Positions 46,983 through 58,115 of a stretch of 64,000 nucleotides of DNA are shown here, piece by piece. The notes below the pieces were generated by a model that worked only from the letters and a program-made list of their open reading frames with translations, made no database searches and was not told where the DNA came from. Location of the stretch: NCBI GenBank assembly GCA_015064685.1, contig SVRT01000010.1:1-64000 (forward strand), given 5' to 3'. The position numbers and the translations under genes are program-made. How positions within the stretch are numbered: position 1 is the first letter of the stretch; each line of letters starts with the position of its first letter. Source of the DNA: Oscillospiraceae bacterium. Lineage in GTDB: Bacteria; Bacillota; Clostridia; Oscillospirales; CAG-272.

Positions 46983-48617
46983 TTATCGTTCGCCTGCGTG
47001 TCGCTTAACAAACGGTAGCTTTTCAAGGTCATTTTTATCAACCACTCTCAAAACAACACACAACGCGGCATAAATTAGTGCGGATGTGGCTATTGATATG
47101 AGTGTGAGAAGAGTTCCCGAGCCGTACTTAGCTTCGGAGACCCCGTAGAGGATTTTTACCAGAGACACCGCCAAGGTAGATGCTATGAACGGGCGGATAA
47201 GTGTTTTTTTGAGATTTATACTTCGGGGTAAATACTTGGTGATATATGAGAAATTTATGACATTTATGATAAAGTCACAGCAAAATGTACTGATGGGTGC
47301 GCCTGCGGCATTAATTTTCGGATTGCCTATGAGGATAAATGCCAACACTGCTTTTATCACGGTTCCCACGGTCATGGAGATCATAGGAATCGACGGGTGT
47401 CCGTATGCCTGAAGTATCGAGTTTCCGGTGGTTATCAGTGATGAAAGTGTGACCGATATACCGAGCACTGTCAAAAGCGGTGCTGTGAGTGCTATCGCTT
47501 CGGTCTGCCCTTTAAATAAAAGCTCGAGTATTTGCTTTGAAAAAAGCGATAAGCCCACCCCTATCGGCATTGAGATAATACAGGTCAGTCTTATGCCGTC
47601 ATTTACGGTTTCAGATTGCGTGATTAAATCTCTTTCGGATATTGCCCTACTGAGCCTCGGGACTATCGGGACTGCTACCGAGCTTATCAGCGCGGGGGCT
47701 AGCGCGAAAAGCGGAAGCGCGAGGGTCGTATAGCTACCGTATACCGAAAAGGCCTCCTCGCTTGTATATCCTATTCCTTGAAGTCTGCGAAGAAGCATAG
47801 TCATATCGATCATCTTTGTGATACTTATGACCGCGGCAGACAGCGTGACGGGTATTGCTATGCGCAAAAGCTCCTTCACTATTCCTCTCTCTCGCTCGAG
47901 CTTTACTTCGCTTATTCTATTCGTTTCCCTTCGCTTAAGCACGAGAAGATAAAGCGCGGAGATCATACTGCCAAGCAAGAGTCCAAGCACTGCAAACGCT
48001 GCAACCGCCTCTGTGCTAAATCCCGCATTAAGCGCGACAATTGCGAACAGTATTCCGAGCACTAGCTTTCCTGCAGCCTCTATAAGCTGCGAGATGGCGG
48101 TTGGTATCATTCTCGATTTACCCTGAAAATATCCTCTGTATGCGCTTACCGCACAAATAAAAAAGAGAGTTGGGGCTATGGCGAGTATCGAATAAAAGCT
48201 TTTTCCGTTTCCTAAAAAGGATGCAAACGGATATGAGAGCGCGAGCATTATTCCGCTTCCGATCATTCCAAGCAACAAAAAGAGCTTTAGCGATATGCGA
48301 AATATTCTCTCAGATGCCCCGTCTCTGCCAGAGCAGCGCGATATCATAACCGTCATTGCCACGGGAAGTCCCGCCGTTGATATGGCACACAAAAGTGCGT
48401 ATATCTCATAGGCTGAATTAAAATACCCCATGCCCTCGCTCCCCAAGAGTCTGAGCATGGGAATTTTATATACAAGTCCGATTATCTTTACTATAACTGC
48501 CGAAAATGAGAGCGCCATCACTCCCGAAAGATAGCTGTTGCTTTTGGAATTCTCTTTTTCTTTCTTTTTTCTTCCGGGTTTTTTATATTTCTCGATCGCG
48601 CAGGTCTTTTCGGTCAT
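46983..48617 (-). CDS. SpoVB-type MOP flippase (putative polysaccharide biosynthesis protein)
   Basis: Multi-TM; 'LGSEGMGYFNSAYEIYALLCAISTAGLPVAMT'. Confidence 0.88.
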   Translation of the reverse strand: MTEKTCAIEKYKKPGRKKKEKENSKSNSYLSGVMALSFSAVIVKIIGLVYKIPMLRLLGSEGMGYFNSAYEIYALLCAISTAGLPVAMTVMISRCSGRDGASERIFRISLKLFLLLGMIGSGIMLALSYPFASFLGNGKSFYSILAIAPTLFFICAVSAYRGYFQGKSRMIPTAISQLIEAAGKLVLGILFAIVALNAGFSTEAVAAFAVLGLLLGSMISALYLLVLKRRETNRISEVKLERERGIVKELLRIAIPVTLSAAVISITKMIDMTMLLRRLQGIGYTSEEAFSVYGSYTTLALPLFALAPALISSVAVPIVPRLSRAISERDLITQSETVNDGIRLTCIISMPIGVGLSLFSKQILELLFKGQTEAIALTAPLLTVLGISVTLSSLITTGNSILQAYGHPSIPMISMTVGTVIKAVLAFILIGNPKINAAGAPISTFCCDFIINVINFSYITKYLPRSINLKKTLIRPFIASTLAVSLVKILYGVSEAKYGSGTLLTLISIATSALIYAALCVVLRVVDKNDLEKLPFVKRHAGER

Positions 48618-48630
48618 CTATCCTCCGATA

Positions 48631-49920
48631 TCAGTCGAAATAATGAGCTATAACCGTTTTTGCGTTATGCTTCAAAAGCTCTTCATCAATCGTAGTATAT
48701 GATCCGTTTTCGTAAAGTATGTTACCGTCACAGACGGTCATAAGAATATTATCGTCGTTTGCACTATAGCACACTGCTGAATCGATGCTATACGCGGGGA
48801 TATTGTTTATCGCGTTCATATCGACAAGGATAAGATCTGCTCTCTGTCCTGCCTTTATCTCTCCGCAATCAGCTCTTCCCTGCGCGACGGCTCCGTTTTT
48901 CGTTGCACACTTTATCATATCGGACGCGAGCGTTACCGCGGGGTCGCGCTCGACTCCCTTGTGGATAAGCGTTGCAAACTGAAGCTCACGGAGGATACTG
49001 AGTCTGTTATTTGATGCGACTCCGTCCGTACCAAGAGTTACGTTTACCCCCGCCTCCTTCATTTTTCTGTACGGCATTACACCGCTACCGAGCTTTAAGT
49101 TACTTACGGGGTTATGAGCTACGCTGACTCCCTTTTCTGCCATAAGCTTTATATCGTCGTCATCGACATAGACGCAGTGTGCGGCGGTTACGGGAACCTC
49201 AAGCACTCCGCAGCTCTCGAGGAATCGCATAGGCGTCATTCCGCGTCTCTCGATTCCCTCCTTATGCTCACTTGCAGTCTCCGAGACGTGAATCTGGAAG
49301 CCTGTGTTCATCCTTTTAGTGAGGTCGGCAACGTATCTGAAGCATCCCTCGACATTTGAATACTCGGCATGGAGCGACATATCTATCTTGATCCTGCCGT
49401 CTGCTTTTCCGTGCCATCTGTTAAAGACGTCTATCGATTCGAGGACTCTTGAGTCCTTTGAGAAATCCGCATCCTTATCGAAGGAGACGATAGAGCGCGA
49501 GAGGTTTGCCTTGATTCCTGTCTCCTCGACCGCGCGCGCGGTCTCGTCAAGGAAAAAGTACATATCCGAGAAGGAAACGACACCGTTTCTGATCATCTCG
49601 GCTATCGCTATCATTGATCCTATATAAACTCTTTCCTCATTGAGTCTGTCCTCTGCGGGAAAGATCTTTTCATTGAGCCATCTCTGAAGCGGAAGGTCGT
49701 CTCCGTAGCCGCGGAAGAGCGTCATTGCGCTATGGCAATGTGTATTGTAAAATCCCGGCATAAGGAGGTTTCCGTTGCCCTCGACTGTCTTTGTCGCCCT
49801 CTCGGCAGGCATATCCTTACCGACGTATTTTATATATTTGCCATCTGTGAGGACATTGACCGTGCTATCGGCATAGCCGTACTCCTCAAGAAGCTTTACG
49901 TTTTTGAATAAAATGCTCAT
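48631..49920 (-). CDS. Amidohydrolase, MTA/SAH deaminase-like
   Basis: LMPGFYNTHCHSAMTLFRGYGDDLPLQRWLNEKIFPAE; HNPVSNLKLGSG; LGTDGVASNN. Confidence 0.92.
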   Translation of the reverse strand: MSILFKNVKLLEEYGYADSTVNVLTDGKYIKYVGKDMPAERATKTVEGNGNLLMPGFYNTHCHSAMTLFRGYGDDLPLQRWLNEKIFPAEDRLNEERVYIGSMIAIAEMIRNGVVSFSDMYFFLDETARAVEETGIKANLSRSIVSFDKDADFSKDSRVLESIDVFNRWHGKADGRIKIDMSLHAEYSNVEGCFRYVADLTKRMNTGFQIHVSETASEHKEGIERRGMTPMRFLESCGVLEVPVTAAHCVYVDDDDIKLMAEKGVSVAHNPVSNLKLGSGVMPYRKMKEAGVNVTLGTDGVASNNRLSILRELQFATLIHKGVERDPAVTLASDMIKCATKNGAVAQGRADCGEIKAGQRADLILVDMNAINNIPAYSIDSAVCYSANDDNILMTVCDGNILYENGSYTTIDEELLKHNAKTVIAHYFD

Positions 49921-49929
49921 TTGTTCTCC

Positions 49930-51432
49930 TTAAAAGAGGTTTCTGCGGCGGTAGAATTCAAGTGCCGCTTCTATCTTCTGTTCGGTCTTGTTGTCAGAGA
50001 GATACTCATACGGGTACTTAGGATTGAAAAATCTTTCGATCACTCTTGGGCTTCCGTCCTTCGGCGCGTAATCAACGAACTTTGATACCGCACCTGCTCC
50101 GCAAGCGAAGATAGAATGTATCTCCTCCATCATATAGATGTTATATAGCCCCTTATATCCGTCAAGCGAGAAGCCTACGTTTTCATAGTTACCGACTGTA
50201 TTTTTCTGCCTATACATATAATAAGGCTGATATCCCTCGTGCTGTGCGGTTATCTGCGAATAATCGACGCATTTTCCAACGTCTCCGCCACGTATCGAAT
50301 AGATATGTGTACTGTTCTTCAGAAAATCGCTCGCCTTCTTGACACTGAAGGTATGTACGGTTATATTCTCGGGACGGAGCGACACTATCTTATCGTAAGA
50401 TGCCGCAAAGCTTGAAAATTTATCTCCCGGAAGTCCTGCGATAACGTCCGTATTGATTATCTCTATCCCGGATTCGCGCGCTATTTCATACGCGCGGAGG
50501 AAGTCCTCTGCGGTATGAGAGCGTCCGATTATTCGAAGCACATCGTCGTTCAGAGTCTGCGGATTTACGCTGATTCTGTTTACTCCCCTTGCCTTTGCAA
50601 TCATCATTTTCTCTGAGGTAATGGTGTCGGGGCGGCCTGCCTCAAGCGTATATTCCGCAAGCGTTGAAGGATCAATATTATTCTCGACCGTAGCAAGCAG
50701 CCAATCGAGCTGTGTGTCATCAAGAATAGTGGGTGTTCCTCCGCCTATATACACTGTTTTGACCTTAAGTCCAAGCTCCTTTATAAGGGAGAAGGTCTTA
50801 TTTATCTCGTCGCCGAGAGCTATGAGATAATCCGGTATGGTTGCGAGCAGCTTCTTTGATGTATACGACACGAAGGAGCAATACGCGCATCTCGTTGGAC
50901 AGAACGGGATAGATATATACACACTGCATTCCTTCTCATCCGCGCTCTTGACGAATTCCGCCTCATTGAGCGCGACCTCGGTTGCCAGAGCCGCCTTTTT
51001 GGGAATGACGAAATAGTCGCTGACGAGCGTCTTTTTCACCTTGGTTTTTGACATTCCGCTCTCGAGCATTTCGGTTGCAACCTTTGACGGTCTTACACCG
51101 ACGAGCATTCCCCAGGACGGGCGGTATCCTATTACCTCACCGCAAACCGAAAGGATCGCATCTCCGACCGCGATCTTTTTAAGTCGGTCGTGTGTTATAT
51201 CCTCTCTGTTAGGATATATCTTTTCGCATGACGAATACTTTCCGTCAAGCGAAAGCTCCGCAAACACTCTGACACCGTCCTCATCATCCTCAAGCTTCAA
51301 GGATAACTCGGGAACAGCTATACCGTCGTTATCGGCATCTGCATCCTCCGAAAATCTCTCCCCGGGGAAAAATATCATACATAGTGTTTGGACGTAATAT
51401 TGATTTATATTTCCGCTTACATTAAGCTTCAT
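49930..51432 (-). CDS. hemZ: HemZ-type coproporphyrinogen dehydrogenase-like radical SAM protein
   Basis: SIPFCPTRCAYCSFVS; VYIGGGTPTILD; HemZ-specific N-terminal region and operon context. Confidence 0.92.
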   Translation of the reverse strand: MKLNVSGNINQYYVQTLCMIFFPGERFSEDADADNDGIAVPELSLKLEDDEDGVRVFAELSLDGKYSSCEKIYPNREDITHDRLKKIAVGDAILSVCGEVIGYRPSWGMLVGVRPSKVATEMLESGMSKTKVKKTLVSDYFVIPKKAALATEVALNEAEFVKSADEKECSVYISIPFCPTRCAYCSFVSYTSKKLLATIPDYLIALGDEINKTFSLIKELGLKVKTVYIGGGTPTILDDTQLDWLLATVENNIDPSTLAEYTLEAGRPDTITSEKMMIAKARGVNRISVNPQTLNDDVLRIIGRSHTAEDFLRAYEIARESGIEIINTDVIAGLPGDKFSSFAASYDKIVSLRPENITVHTFSVKKASDFLKNSTHIYSIRGGDVGKCVDYSQITAQHEGYQPYYMYRQKNTVGNYENVGFSLDGYKGLYNIYMMEEIHSIFACGAGAVSKFVDYAPKDGSPRVIERFFNPKYPYEYLSDNKTEQKIEAALEFYRRRNLF

Positions 51433-51466
51433 CTGAGTCTTTTCCTGACTTTCCTTTTATTTTGGG

Positions 51467-51928
51467 TCACTGCTTTTTCTTTTTCAGAACTTCGCTATCC
51501 ATTACTATCGTCACGGGTCCGTCATTTATGAGTCCGACCTCCATATGCGCTCCGAATACTCCCTTACCTACGTGCTTAAGCTCCGCGGATATAAGGGAAA
51601 CAAAATATTCATAGAGGCGATTCGCCTCGTCCGGCGGTGCGCTCTCGAGATAATCTGGGCGGTTACCGTGCTTATAGTTTGCCATCAGTGTAAACTGGGA
51701 TATTATAAGAGCTTCTCCGTCGATATTCTTTATCGAGAGGTTCATTTTATCGTTCTCGTCCGTGAATATTCTGAGGTTACATATTTTGGTTGCGAGAAGC
51801 TGTGCGTCCTCCTCACAATCCCCCTTAGCAACTCCGAGAAGGATCATAAGTCCCTCGCCGCATGCTCCTACTGTCTCTCCGTCCACCTTGACGGATGCAT
51901 TTTTTACTCTTTGTAATACTGCTTTCAT
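51467..51928 (-). CDS. dtd: D-aminoacyl-tRNA deacylase
   Basis: MKAVLQRVKNASVKVDGE...SQFTLMANYKHGNRPDY...NDGPVTIVMDS. Confidence 0.95.
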   Translation of the reverse strand: MKAVLQRVKNASVKVDGETVGACGEGLMILLGVAKGDCEEDAQLLATKICNLRIFTDENDKMNLSIKNIDGEALIISQFTLMANYKHGNRPDYLESAPPDEANRLYEYFVSLISAELKHVGKGVFGAHMEVGLINDGPVTIVMDSEVLKKKKQ

Positions 51929-51942
51929 ATATCTTCCTTAAA

Positions 51943-54174
51943 TCACGAAAATCCTCTGCCAACGCTTTCGACTCCGTCAAGAGAGCGAAGTCTTGCTACG
52001 ATGGAATTGTAATGGTCGATGTTCTTACAGCTTATCTTAAGGCTGATTATACATCTGCCGTTCGTGCGCTTTTGTGAATTGACCTGCAAAATCGCAACCT
52101 TCATATCCGCAAGCGCGACCGCAACGTCTGCAAGCATTCCGACTCTGTCCTCTGTGAAGAGCTGGAGGAGTGCCTCATAGACGTTCCTGGAGGATTCCTG
52201 CGCGCTTGTTTCCCAATGCGCTTCCTTCCATCTGTCCTTATTGATCTCAAGCTTTTTGCCCTCGATGACATTGGGGCAATCCTTCTTGTGTATGGATATT
52301 CCGTATCCCTTTGTGATAAATCCGATGACCTCGTCTCCGGGAAGCGGATTACAGCATTTGGCAAATTTGACCTGACAGCCACTCTCTCCGTCGACGATTA
52401 TTCCACTGTTTGACTTGAGATTTTTAGGCTTAACTGCTTTTTGCGACAGGCTTTCCTCAGTGATCTCAACAGCATCTGTCTCGGGCTCGATAAGCTTTGC
52501 CGATTCCTCTTTTATCTTATTTACAAGCTTGCTGATCGATATACCGCCGTAGCCTACGCCATTATAAAGATCATCCGCACTTGCAAATCCGATCCTGCTT
52601 GCGACCGCATTTACGACCTCGAGTCTTCCCTGCTCGTCAAGCTTGATATTCTGCTTGCGGAACTCTCCGTCGATCATTGATCGGCCGAGAGAGATATTCT
52701 CTGCTCTTGTCTCTTTCTTGAACCACTGCTTGATCTTGGAGCGCGCTTCACTCGTTTTAACGATATTAAGCCAATCTCGGCTCGGTCCTTTCGTTACCGT
52801 TGACGTGAGTATTTCTACGATCTCTCCGTTCTGTACGATACGGTCGATCGGTACGATCATTCCGTTGATCTTTGCACCGATCATCTTATTTCCCACCGCG
52901 GAGTGTATTGCATATGCGAAGTCGATTACCGTCGCTCCCTGAGGAAGCGCGATAACGTCTCCCTTAGGTGTAAACACGAAGACCTCATCCTGGAATATAT
53001 CTGTCTTCAGTGCATTCATAAACTCGTCGTGGTCTCTTGCCTCGCCCTCAGTCTCGATGAGCTTGGATATCCACTCGAGCTTTTTGTCCATATCCTCCTT
53101 TGAGGATGCACCCGACTTATATTTCCAGTGCGCCGCGATACCGTATTCCGCAAAATGGTGCATCTCTCTTGTTCTTATCTGCACCTCAAACGGTATTCCG
53201 TCGCGTCCTATTACCGTTGTATGGAGAGAACGGTACATATTGGGCTTCGGGGTTGAGATATAGTCCTTGAAGCGTCCGGGGATAGAATTGAACATCTCAT
53301 GGATTATTCCGAGCGTGGTATAGCACTCAAGCTCGGTCTCGACAATAACTCTCACCGCGTAAAAGTCGTATATCTCATCAAAGCTCTTATTCTGGTTATA
53401 CATCTTTTTGTAGATGCTATATACCGTTTTGATTCGTCCCTCAAGTGTAAAGTGTATATTGTTCTCCGTCAGCTTTTCCGATATGACGGAACGGATATTT
53501 TCGATTACGTTAAGGCTTTGTCCGTATTTGTTCTCGATCGACTCCTTGACCTCCTTATAGCCTATCGGGTCAAGGTGCTGGATTCCTATATTCTCAAGCT
53601 CCTGCTTGATCTTCTGTATTCCGAGTCGGTGGGCTAAGGGCGCGTAGACCTGCATCGTTTCAAGCGCGGTCATACGTCTCTTGTTCTCTGCCTTCGCCTC
53701 GAGAGTTCGCATATTATGCAGTCTGTCGCAGAGCTTGATAAAGATTACTCTTACGTCCTTATGCATTGCGAGCAGCATCTTACGGAGGTTCTCGATGTGC
53801 TGCTCCTCCTTATCCTCGATCTGAAGTGAGACTATCTTTGTAAGTCCGTCTACAAGCTGCGCTACGTCGTTGCCGAATATCTTCTCGATGTCCTTAAGGT
53901 CTACCTTATCCGAGCAGTCCTCCACGGTATCGTGAAGGAGCGCGGCACAGATAGAGTCTGTGTCAAGTCCGAGTCCCGCTACTATCTCCGCTACCGCCAA
54001 CGGGTGCGAAATATAGGGCTCTCCGCTCTGGCGGAACTGTCCTTGGTGAAGCTCATTGGCATACTCGTATGCCTTTTTTATCTTCTCGAGATCGTAGTTT
54101 TTTCCCGATACTCTGAGCAGATCAAGCAATCTGTTACAATTGAATTCCTGGTTAACGCTTGATGATGATTCCAT
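51943..54174 (-). CDS. relA: RelA/SpoT bifunctional (p)ppGpp synthetase/hydrolase
   Basis: HD domain 'CAALLHDTVEDC'; 'YDFYAVRVIV' synthetase; TGS 'FVFTPKGDVIALPQGATVIDFAYAIHS'; ACT C-terminus. Confidence 0.96.
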   Translation of the reverse strand: MESSSSVNQEFNCNRLLDLLRVSGKNYDLEKIKKAYEYANELHQGQFRQSGEPYISHPLAVAEIVAGLGLDTDSICAALLHDTVEDCSDKVDLKDIEKIFGNDVAQLVDGLTKIVSLQIEDKEEQHIENLRKMLLAMHKDVRVIFIKLCDRLHNMRTLEAKAENKRRMTALETMQVYAPLAHRLGIQKIKQELENIGIQHLDPIGYKEVKESIENKYGQSLNVIENIRSVISEKLTENNIHFTLEGRIKTVYSIYKKMYNQNKSFDEIYDFYAVRVIVETELECYTTLGIIHEMFNSIPGRFKDYISTPKPNMYRSLHTTVIGRDGIPFEVQIRTREMHHFAEYGIAAHWKYKSGASSKEDMDKKLEWISKLIETEGEARDHDEFMNALKTDIFQDEVFVFTPKGDVIALPQGATVIDFAYAIHSAVGNKMIGAKINGMIVPIDRIVQNGEIVEILTSTVTKGPSRDWLNIVKTSEARSKIKQWFKKETRAENISLGRSMIDGEFRKQNIKLDEQGRLEVVNAVASRIGFASADDLYNGVGYGGISISKLVNKIKEESAKLIEPETDAVEITEESLSQKAVKPKNLKSNSGIIVDGESGCQVKFAKCCNPLPGDEVIGFITKGYGISIHKKDCPNVIEGKKLEINKDRWKEAHWETSAQESSRNVYEALLQLFTEDRVGMLADVAVALADMKVAILQVNSQKRTNGRCIISLKISCKNIDHYNSIVARLRSLDGVESVGRGFS

Positions 54175-54245
54175 AGATTATTTTTCTCCTTCCGGCACTA
54201 TTGCACCGGCAAATATGTCGGCTTTTTGGCGACGCCGTATCGCTT

Positions 54246-56447
54246 TTATGCCTGGCATCGGCTCTCAAGCATTTTATACGTGCTTGTGAGCTCGACGTTG
54301 CTCTTTTCTGCATTCTTGCAGATCTCGAACTCGAACAGATCGTCTCCGAGATGCTCGAATTCGCAAACTCTCATTTCAGAAAGAATGTCGATGATAAATC
54401 TGAGCTTTACGCAGTTGACATCGACGTTCAACTGCTCAAGTATTGAGCTACGGAGAACTCGGTAGCTGAACATTGTATGTCCGCACATTCCCTCGTACCT
54501 CAAAAACTTATATATATGCGCTACGTCAGCTCTTGTAGGAATTATATCCTCATCTCGAGAGTGCTTCGCGCCTCCGACGATCTCCTTATATCTCGTTTTT
54601 TCGCTTTCATACTTGGCTTCGAGTGAAGGAGTGAGTCTGATATCCTGGACTATGAGCTGGAGGCTCTTCTGCCCTCTGAATTCATTGATGGCGAGCTGAC
54701 AGAGGATGTCCAGATGCTCACCGAAATGATAATTCACAGTCGATGCGCTCATTCCGAAGCAGACAGCGGTATAGCTCTTACCGCCTGCGCTGAGCATAAG
54801 CTTTGTATGCTTTCCCGCGCCCATTGAGATCACTCTCTCAAGGGTCATATCACGCACCATAAAAACGGGCGTCTGATTGGAAACACCGAAGGGCTCGAGC
54901 GCGCTTATTTCGTCTACCACATCCATTGAAAGCTCATCTGCAGAGATCGCGCAGTCGGCTTCATATTTCATTACAAAAAGGTCATCTGAAAGGCTTTCTC
55001 TTGCATAGTCGTTGATCATTCTTCTGAAGCCTTCGATATTACATCTCATTACGGAGAGACCTGCTGCCAGCTCGTGACCTCCAAACTGTACGAGATGCTC
55101 CTTACAGTGATCGAGCGCGTCGACGAGGTTCATTCCCTTTACGCTTCTTCCAGATCCCTTGCCCACGTCGTGGGGATCGCTGTCTCCGTCGGTCGCACCG
55201 TCAAACGAGATGAGTATTGAGGGGAGACCGTATTTTTCAGTGATTCTTGAGGATACTATTCCGATTATGCCCTGCTGCCAAGTGTCGTTTTCAAGGACTA
55301 TGACCTTATCATTCGCAAAATCGTGAGTCTCCTCTATCATTTTATACGCTTGCTCCGCTATGCTGTTTTCCTCTCTCTGGCGGACAAGGTTTATCTCGCA
55401 AAGCTCCTCGGCAAGGTATGCCGCTCTCTCTGCATCCTCCGCAAGCAAAAGCTCTACTGCCTTTGACGCAGAGCTGATCCTTCCGGCGGCGTTTATTCTT
55501 GGTGCGAGAGAAAAGCTGATATATCCCGAATTGATCTTCCTCTTTTTCGTATTCTTCTCTGCTACTCCGGTTGCGGGACGGGTAAGCGCAGAATTATTTG
55601 CCGCCTCGATAAGCGCGGCAAGCCCTACTCGCGCTCCTGCATCTATCGAAGCAAGTCCCTGCTTTACTATCACCCTGTTCTCGTCGATAAGCGGCATTAC
55701 GTCCGCTACCGTTCCGACCGCAACGAGGTCTACGTATTTTGAGCAGATATTGCGTACCGCCTCATCACGTGAAAGCTCGGGACATCTTAATATTTCGTAT
55801 CCGCAGACAAATTTGAATACTACTCCGACTCCCGCAAGCTCGCAGAAGGGGTAGGTACAGTCGGGTCTGTGGGGATTGACTACCGCACATGCCTCGGGTA
55901 ATTCTCCGTGGCACTCGTGGTGATCGGTTACTACCGTGTCTATTCCAAACTCCCTGGCATATTCGACCTCGTTGTTTGCGGTGATGCCTGTATCGACCGT
56001 TATTATGAGCTTGGTCCCATTTTTGGAAAGTGTATCAATTGCTGTATTTGACACACCGTATCCCTCCTTCGCACGAAGGGGTATGTAATAATTCACATCT
56101 GCACCGAGTGATTTTAAGTAAAGATAAAGCAGAGTCACAGAGGTTACTCCGTCAACGTCGTAATCTCCGTATACTGTTATTCTCTCACCTTGCTCAATTG
56201 CTCTTGAGACTCTCTCCACCGCTTTGTCCATATCCTTGAGAAGATAGGGATCGTGAAGTGTTTCATCGGTGGGGTTCATAAAGGCTTCTCCGCTTTTTGA
56301 GTCGTGGAAGCCTCTGTTATATATCAGACTTGCTACCACTCTTGAAACGTTTAAGTCGTGCGCCAATTTATCAATGTTGGCGTCGACCTCACTATTTCCC
56401 GGCGTATACCTCAGTGACCACACCTTTTTCTTATCGTTTGCGTTCAT
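54246..56447 (-). CDS. recJ: Single-stranded-DNA-specific exonuclease RecJ
   Basis: ITVYGDYDVDGVTSVTLLYLYL; VTDHHECHGELPEACAVVNPH; FGGHELAAGLSV. Confidence 0.95.
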   Translation of the reverse strand: MNANDKKKVWSLRYTPGNSEVDANIDKLAHDLNVSRVVASLIYNRGFHDSKSGEAFMNPTDETLHDPYLLKDMDKAVERVSRAIEQGERITVYGDYDVDGVTSVTLLYLYLKSLGADVNYYIPLRAKEGYGVSNTAIDTLSKNGTKLIITVDTGITANNEVEYAREFGIDTVVTDHHECHGELPEACAVVNPHRPDCTYPFCELAGVGVVFKFVCGYEILRCPELSRDEAVRNICSKYVDLVAVGTVADVMPLIDENRVIVKQGLASIDAGARVGLAALIEAANNSALTRPATGVAEKNTKKRKINSGYISFSLAPRINAAGRISSASKAVELLLAEDAERAAYLAEELCEINLVRQREENSIAEQAYKMIEETHDFANDKVIVLENDTWQQGIIGIVSSRITEKYGLPSILISFDGATDGDSDPHDVGKGSGRSVKGMNLVDALDHCKEHLVQFGGHELAAGLSVMRCNIEGFRRMINDYARESLSDDLFVMKYEADCAISADELSMDVVDEISALEPFGVSNQTPVFMVRDMTLERVISMGAGKHTKLMLSAGGKSYTAVCFGMSASTVNYHFGEHLDILCQLAINEFRGQKSLQLIVQDIRLTPSLEAKYESEKTRYKEIVGGAKHSRDEDIIPTRADVAHIYKFLRYEGMCGHTMFSYRVLRSSILEQLNVDVNCVKLRFIIDILSEMRVCEFEHLGDDLFEFEICKNAEKSNVELTSTYKMLESRCQA

Positions 56448-56474
56448 TATATCTCCAAATTTAATTTATTTCTG

Positions 56475-58115
56475 TTAATCCTCGGGAGAAAATCTCGATG
56501 CGATCGCCAAGGCAGTCTTTATTCCGTCGACTGCCGCGCTCGTTATTCCTCCTGCATATCCTGCGCCTTCGCCGCAAGGATATATATTCTCTCTGCCTAT
56601 TGCTCTCATATCCTCAGAACGGAGAATTCTTACGGGTGATGACGTACGGGTCTCGGCTCCCGAGAGCAATGCTTCACTTTGCGCAAAACCGTTTATCTTC
56701 CTGTCAAAGGAAGAAAGTGCATATCGGAGCGAGGCGGTAACGTAATCCGGGAAAATATCGTACATAGACGACATCTTAAAGCTATTTCCTCCCATATACG
56801 AGGGCATGACCAAGCCGGGCTCGGTTCCTCTCTTACCCGTCATAAAATCTCCGACCGTTTGCACGGGTACGCAGTAGTCTGCGCCACCTGCGGCAAATGC
56901 GCGTCTCTCTATTTTTCGCTGATACTCGATCGCGCCAAGCACAAGGCTTCCGTCGACCGACTCAAAATCGTCCGGCTGTATTGATACCGCAACCGCCGAA
57001 TTTGAATTTTCCTTATCTCTTGCGTATGCGCTCATTCCGTTGACAACTACTCCGCCCTCTTCACTCGCAGCGGCGACTACCTCGCCACCCGGACACATAC
57101 AGAAGGTATACACTCCTCTGTCGCCCTTGGTGTCGGAAAGAGCGTACTCTGCGGCACCGAGAGACTCATGACCTGCGAGCTTGCCGTAAAGTGCTTCTTC
57201 GATAAAGCTTCTTCTGTGCTCTATCCTCACACCTACAGATATCGGCTTTGCTATCATACTGAAATTATTATTCAAGAGCATCTTATAGGTATCACGTGCG
57301 CTATGCCCGAGTGCAAGCACGAGTGCGCTACACTCAAAATCGCCCTTGGTGGTCTTTGCGACCGTAATTCCGCTCTTTTCGACTATATCGATAAGCTTGC
57401 AGCGATAAACGACGTCACCTCCGAGCTTCTCAATATACGAGAGCATATTATCTACCACCGTACGCAACACGTCCGTACCGATATGTGGCTTTGCCTTAAC
57501 CGTAACCTCGTCGGATGCTCCGAAGCGGCGGAGCGTTTCAAGCACGTAAGAGCATTTGGGGTCGTTTATTCTGGTGAGAAGCTTTCCGTCAGAAAAAGTT
57601 CCCGCACCGCCCGCGCCAAACTGTATATTCGACTCGGTATCAAGCGTTCTTTCACGGCAGAATCTTTCAACTGCACCGACGCGGTCTTTTATACAGTCGC
57701 CTCGGTCTATTATGATCGGTCTGTATCCGTTCTCAGCCAAAATGAGCGCGCAGAAAAGTCCTGCGGGACCCATTCCTACGACGAGCGGACGGGAGGTCAT
57801 TTTCTCACTTCCCTTTTTGATCTCGAGGTCGTCGACCTCGACCGCTCGCGCGCCAAGTCGCGAAAATCTTCCGTCGTCAAGCGGTGAGTTGTCCTCTCTT
57901 TTCGCGCATACCGAATAAACAAGCCTTATGTTATCTTTTTTTCTGGCATCAACGCTCTTTTTATATATATTCAGCTCATAGTCCGATTGCGATATTCCTA
58001 CGCTTTGCAGCTTCTTTTTTGCAAGACGAATGACCTTTTCCTCGCTCTCGAACGGGGTTATCGCTATTCCGTCAATGACGTAAATTTTTCTCATATTACT
58101 CCGCGGGCTCCTCAA
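56475..58115 (-). CDS. NAD(P)/FAD-dependent dehydrogenase (COG2509-like)
   Basis: PLVVGMGPAGLFCALILAENGYRPIIIDRG; NIQFGAGGAGTFSDGKLLTRI; YPCGEGAGYAGGITSAAVDG. Confidence 0.9.
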   Translation of the reverse strand: MRSPRSNMRKIYVIDGIAITPFESEEKVIRLAKKKLQSVGISQSDYELNIYKKSVDARKKDNIRLVYSVCAKREDNSPLDDGRFSRLGARAVEVDDLEIKKGSEKMTSRPLVVGMGPAGLFCALILAENGYRPIIIDRGDCIKDRVGAVERFCRERTLDTESNIQFGAGGAGTFSDGKLLTRINDPKCSYVLETLRRFGASDEVTVKAKPHIGTDVLRTVVDNMLSYIEKLGGDVVYRCKLIDIVEKSGITVAKTTKGDFECSALVLALGHSARDTYKMLLNNNFSMIAKPISVGVRIEHRRSFIEEALYGKLAGHESLGAAEYALSDTKGDRGVYTFCMCPGGEVVAAASEEGGVVVNGMSAYARDKENSNSAVAVSIQPDDFESVDGSLVLGAIEYQRKIERRAFAAGGADYCVPVQTVGDFMTGKRGTEPGLVMPSYMGGNSFKMSSMYDIFPDYVTASLRYALSSFDRKINGFAQSEALLSGAETRTSSPVRILRSEDMRAIGRENIYPCGEGAGYAGGITSAAVDGIKTALAIASRFSPED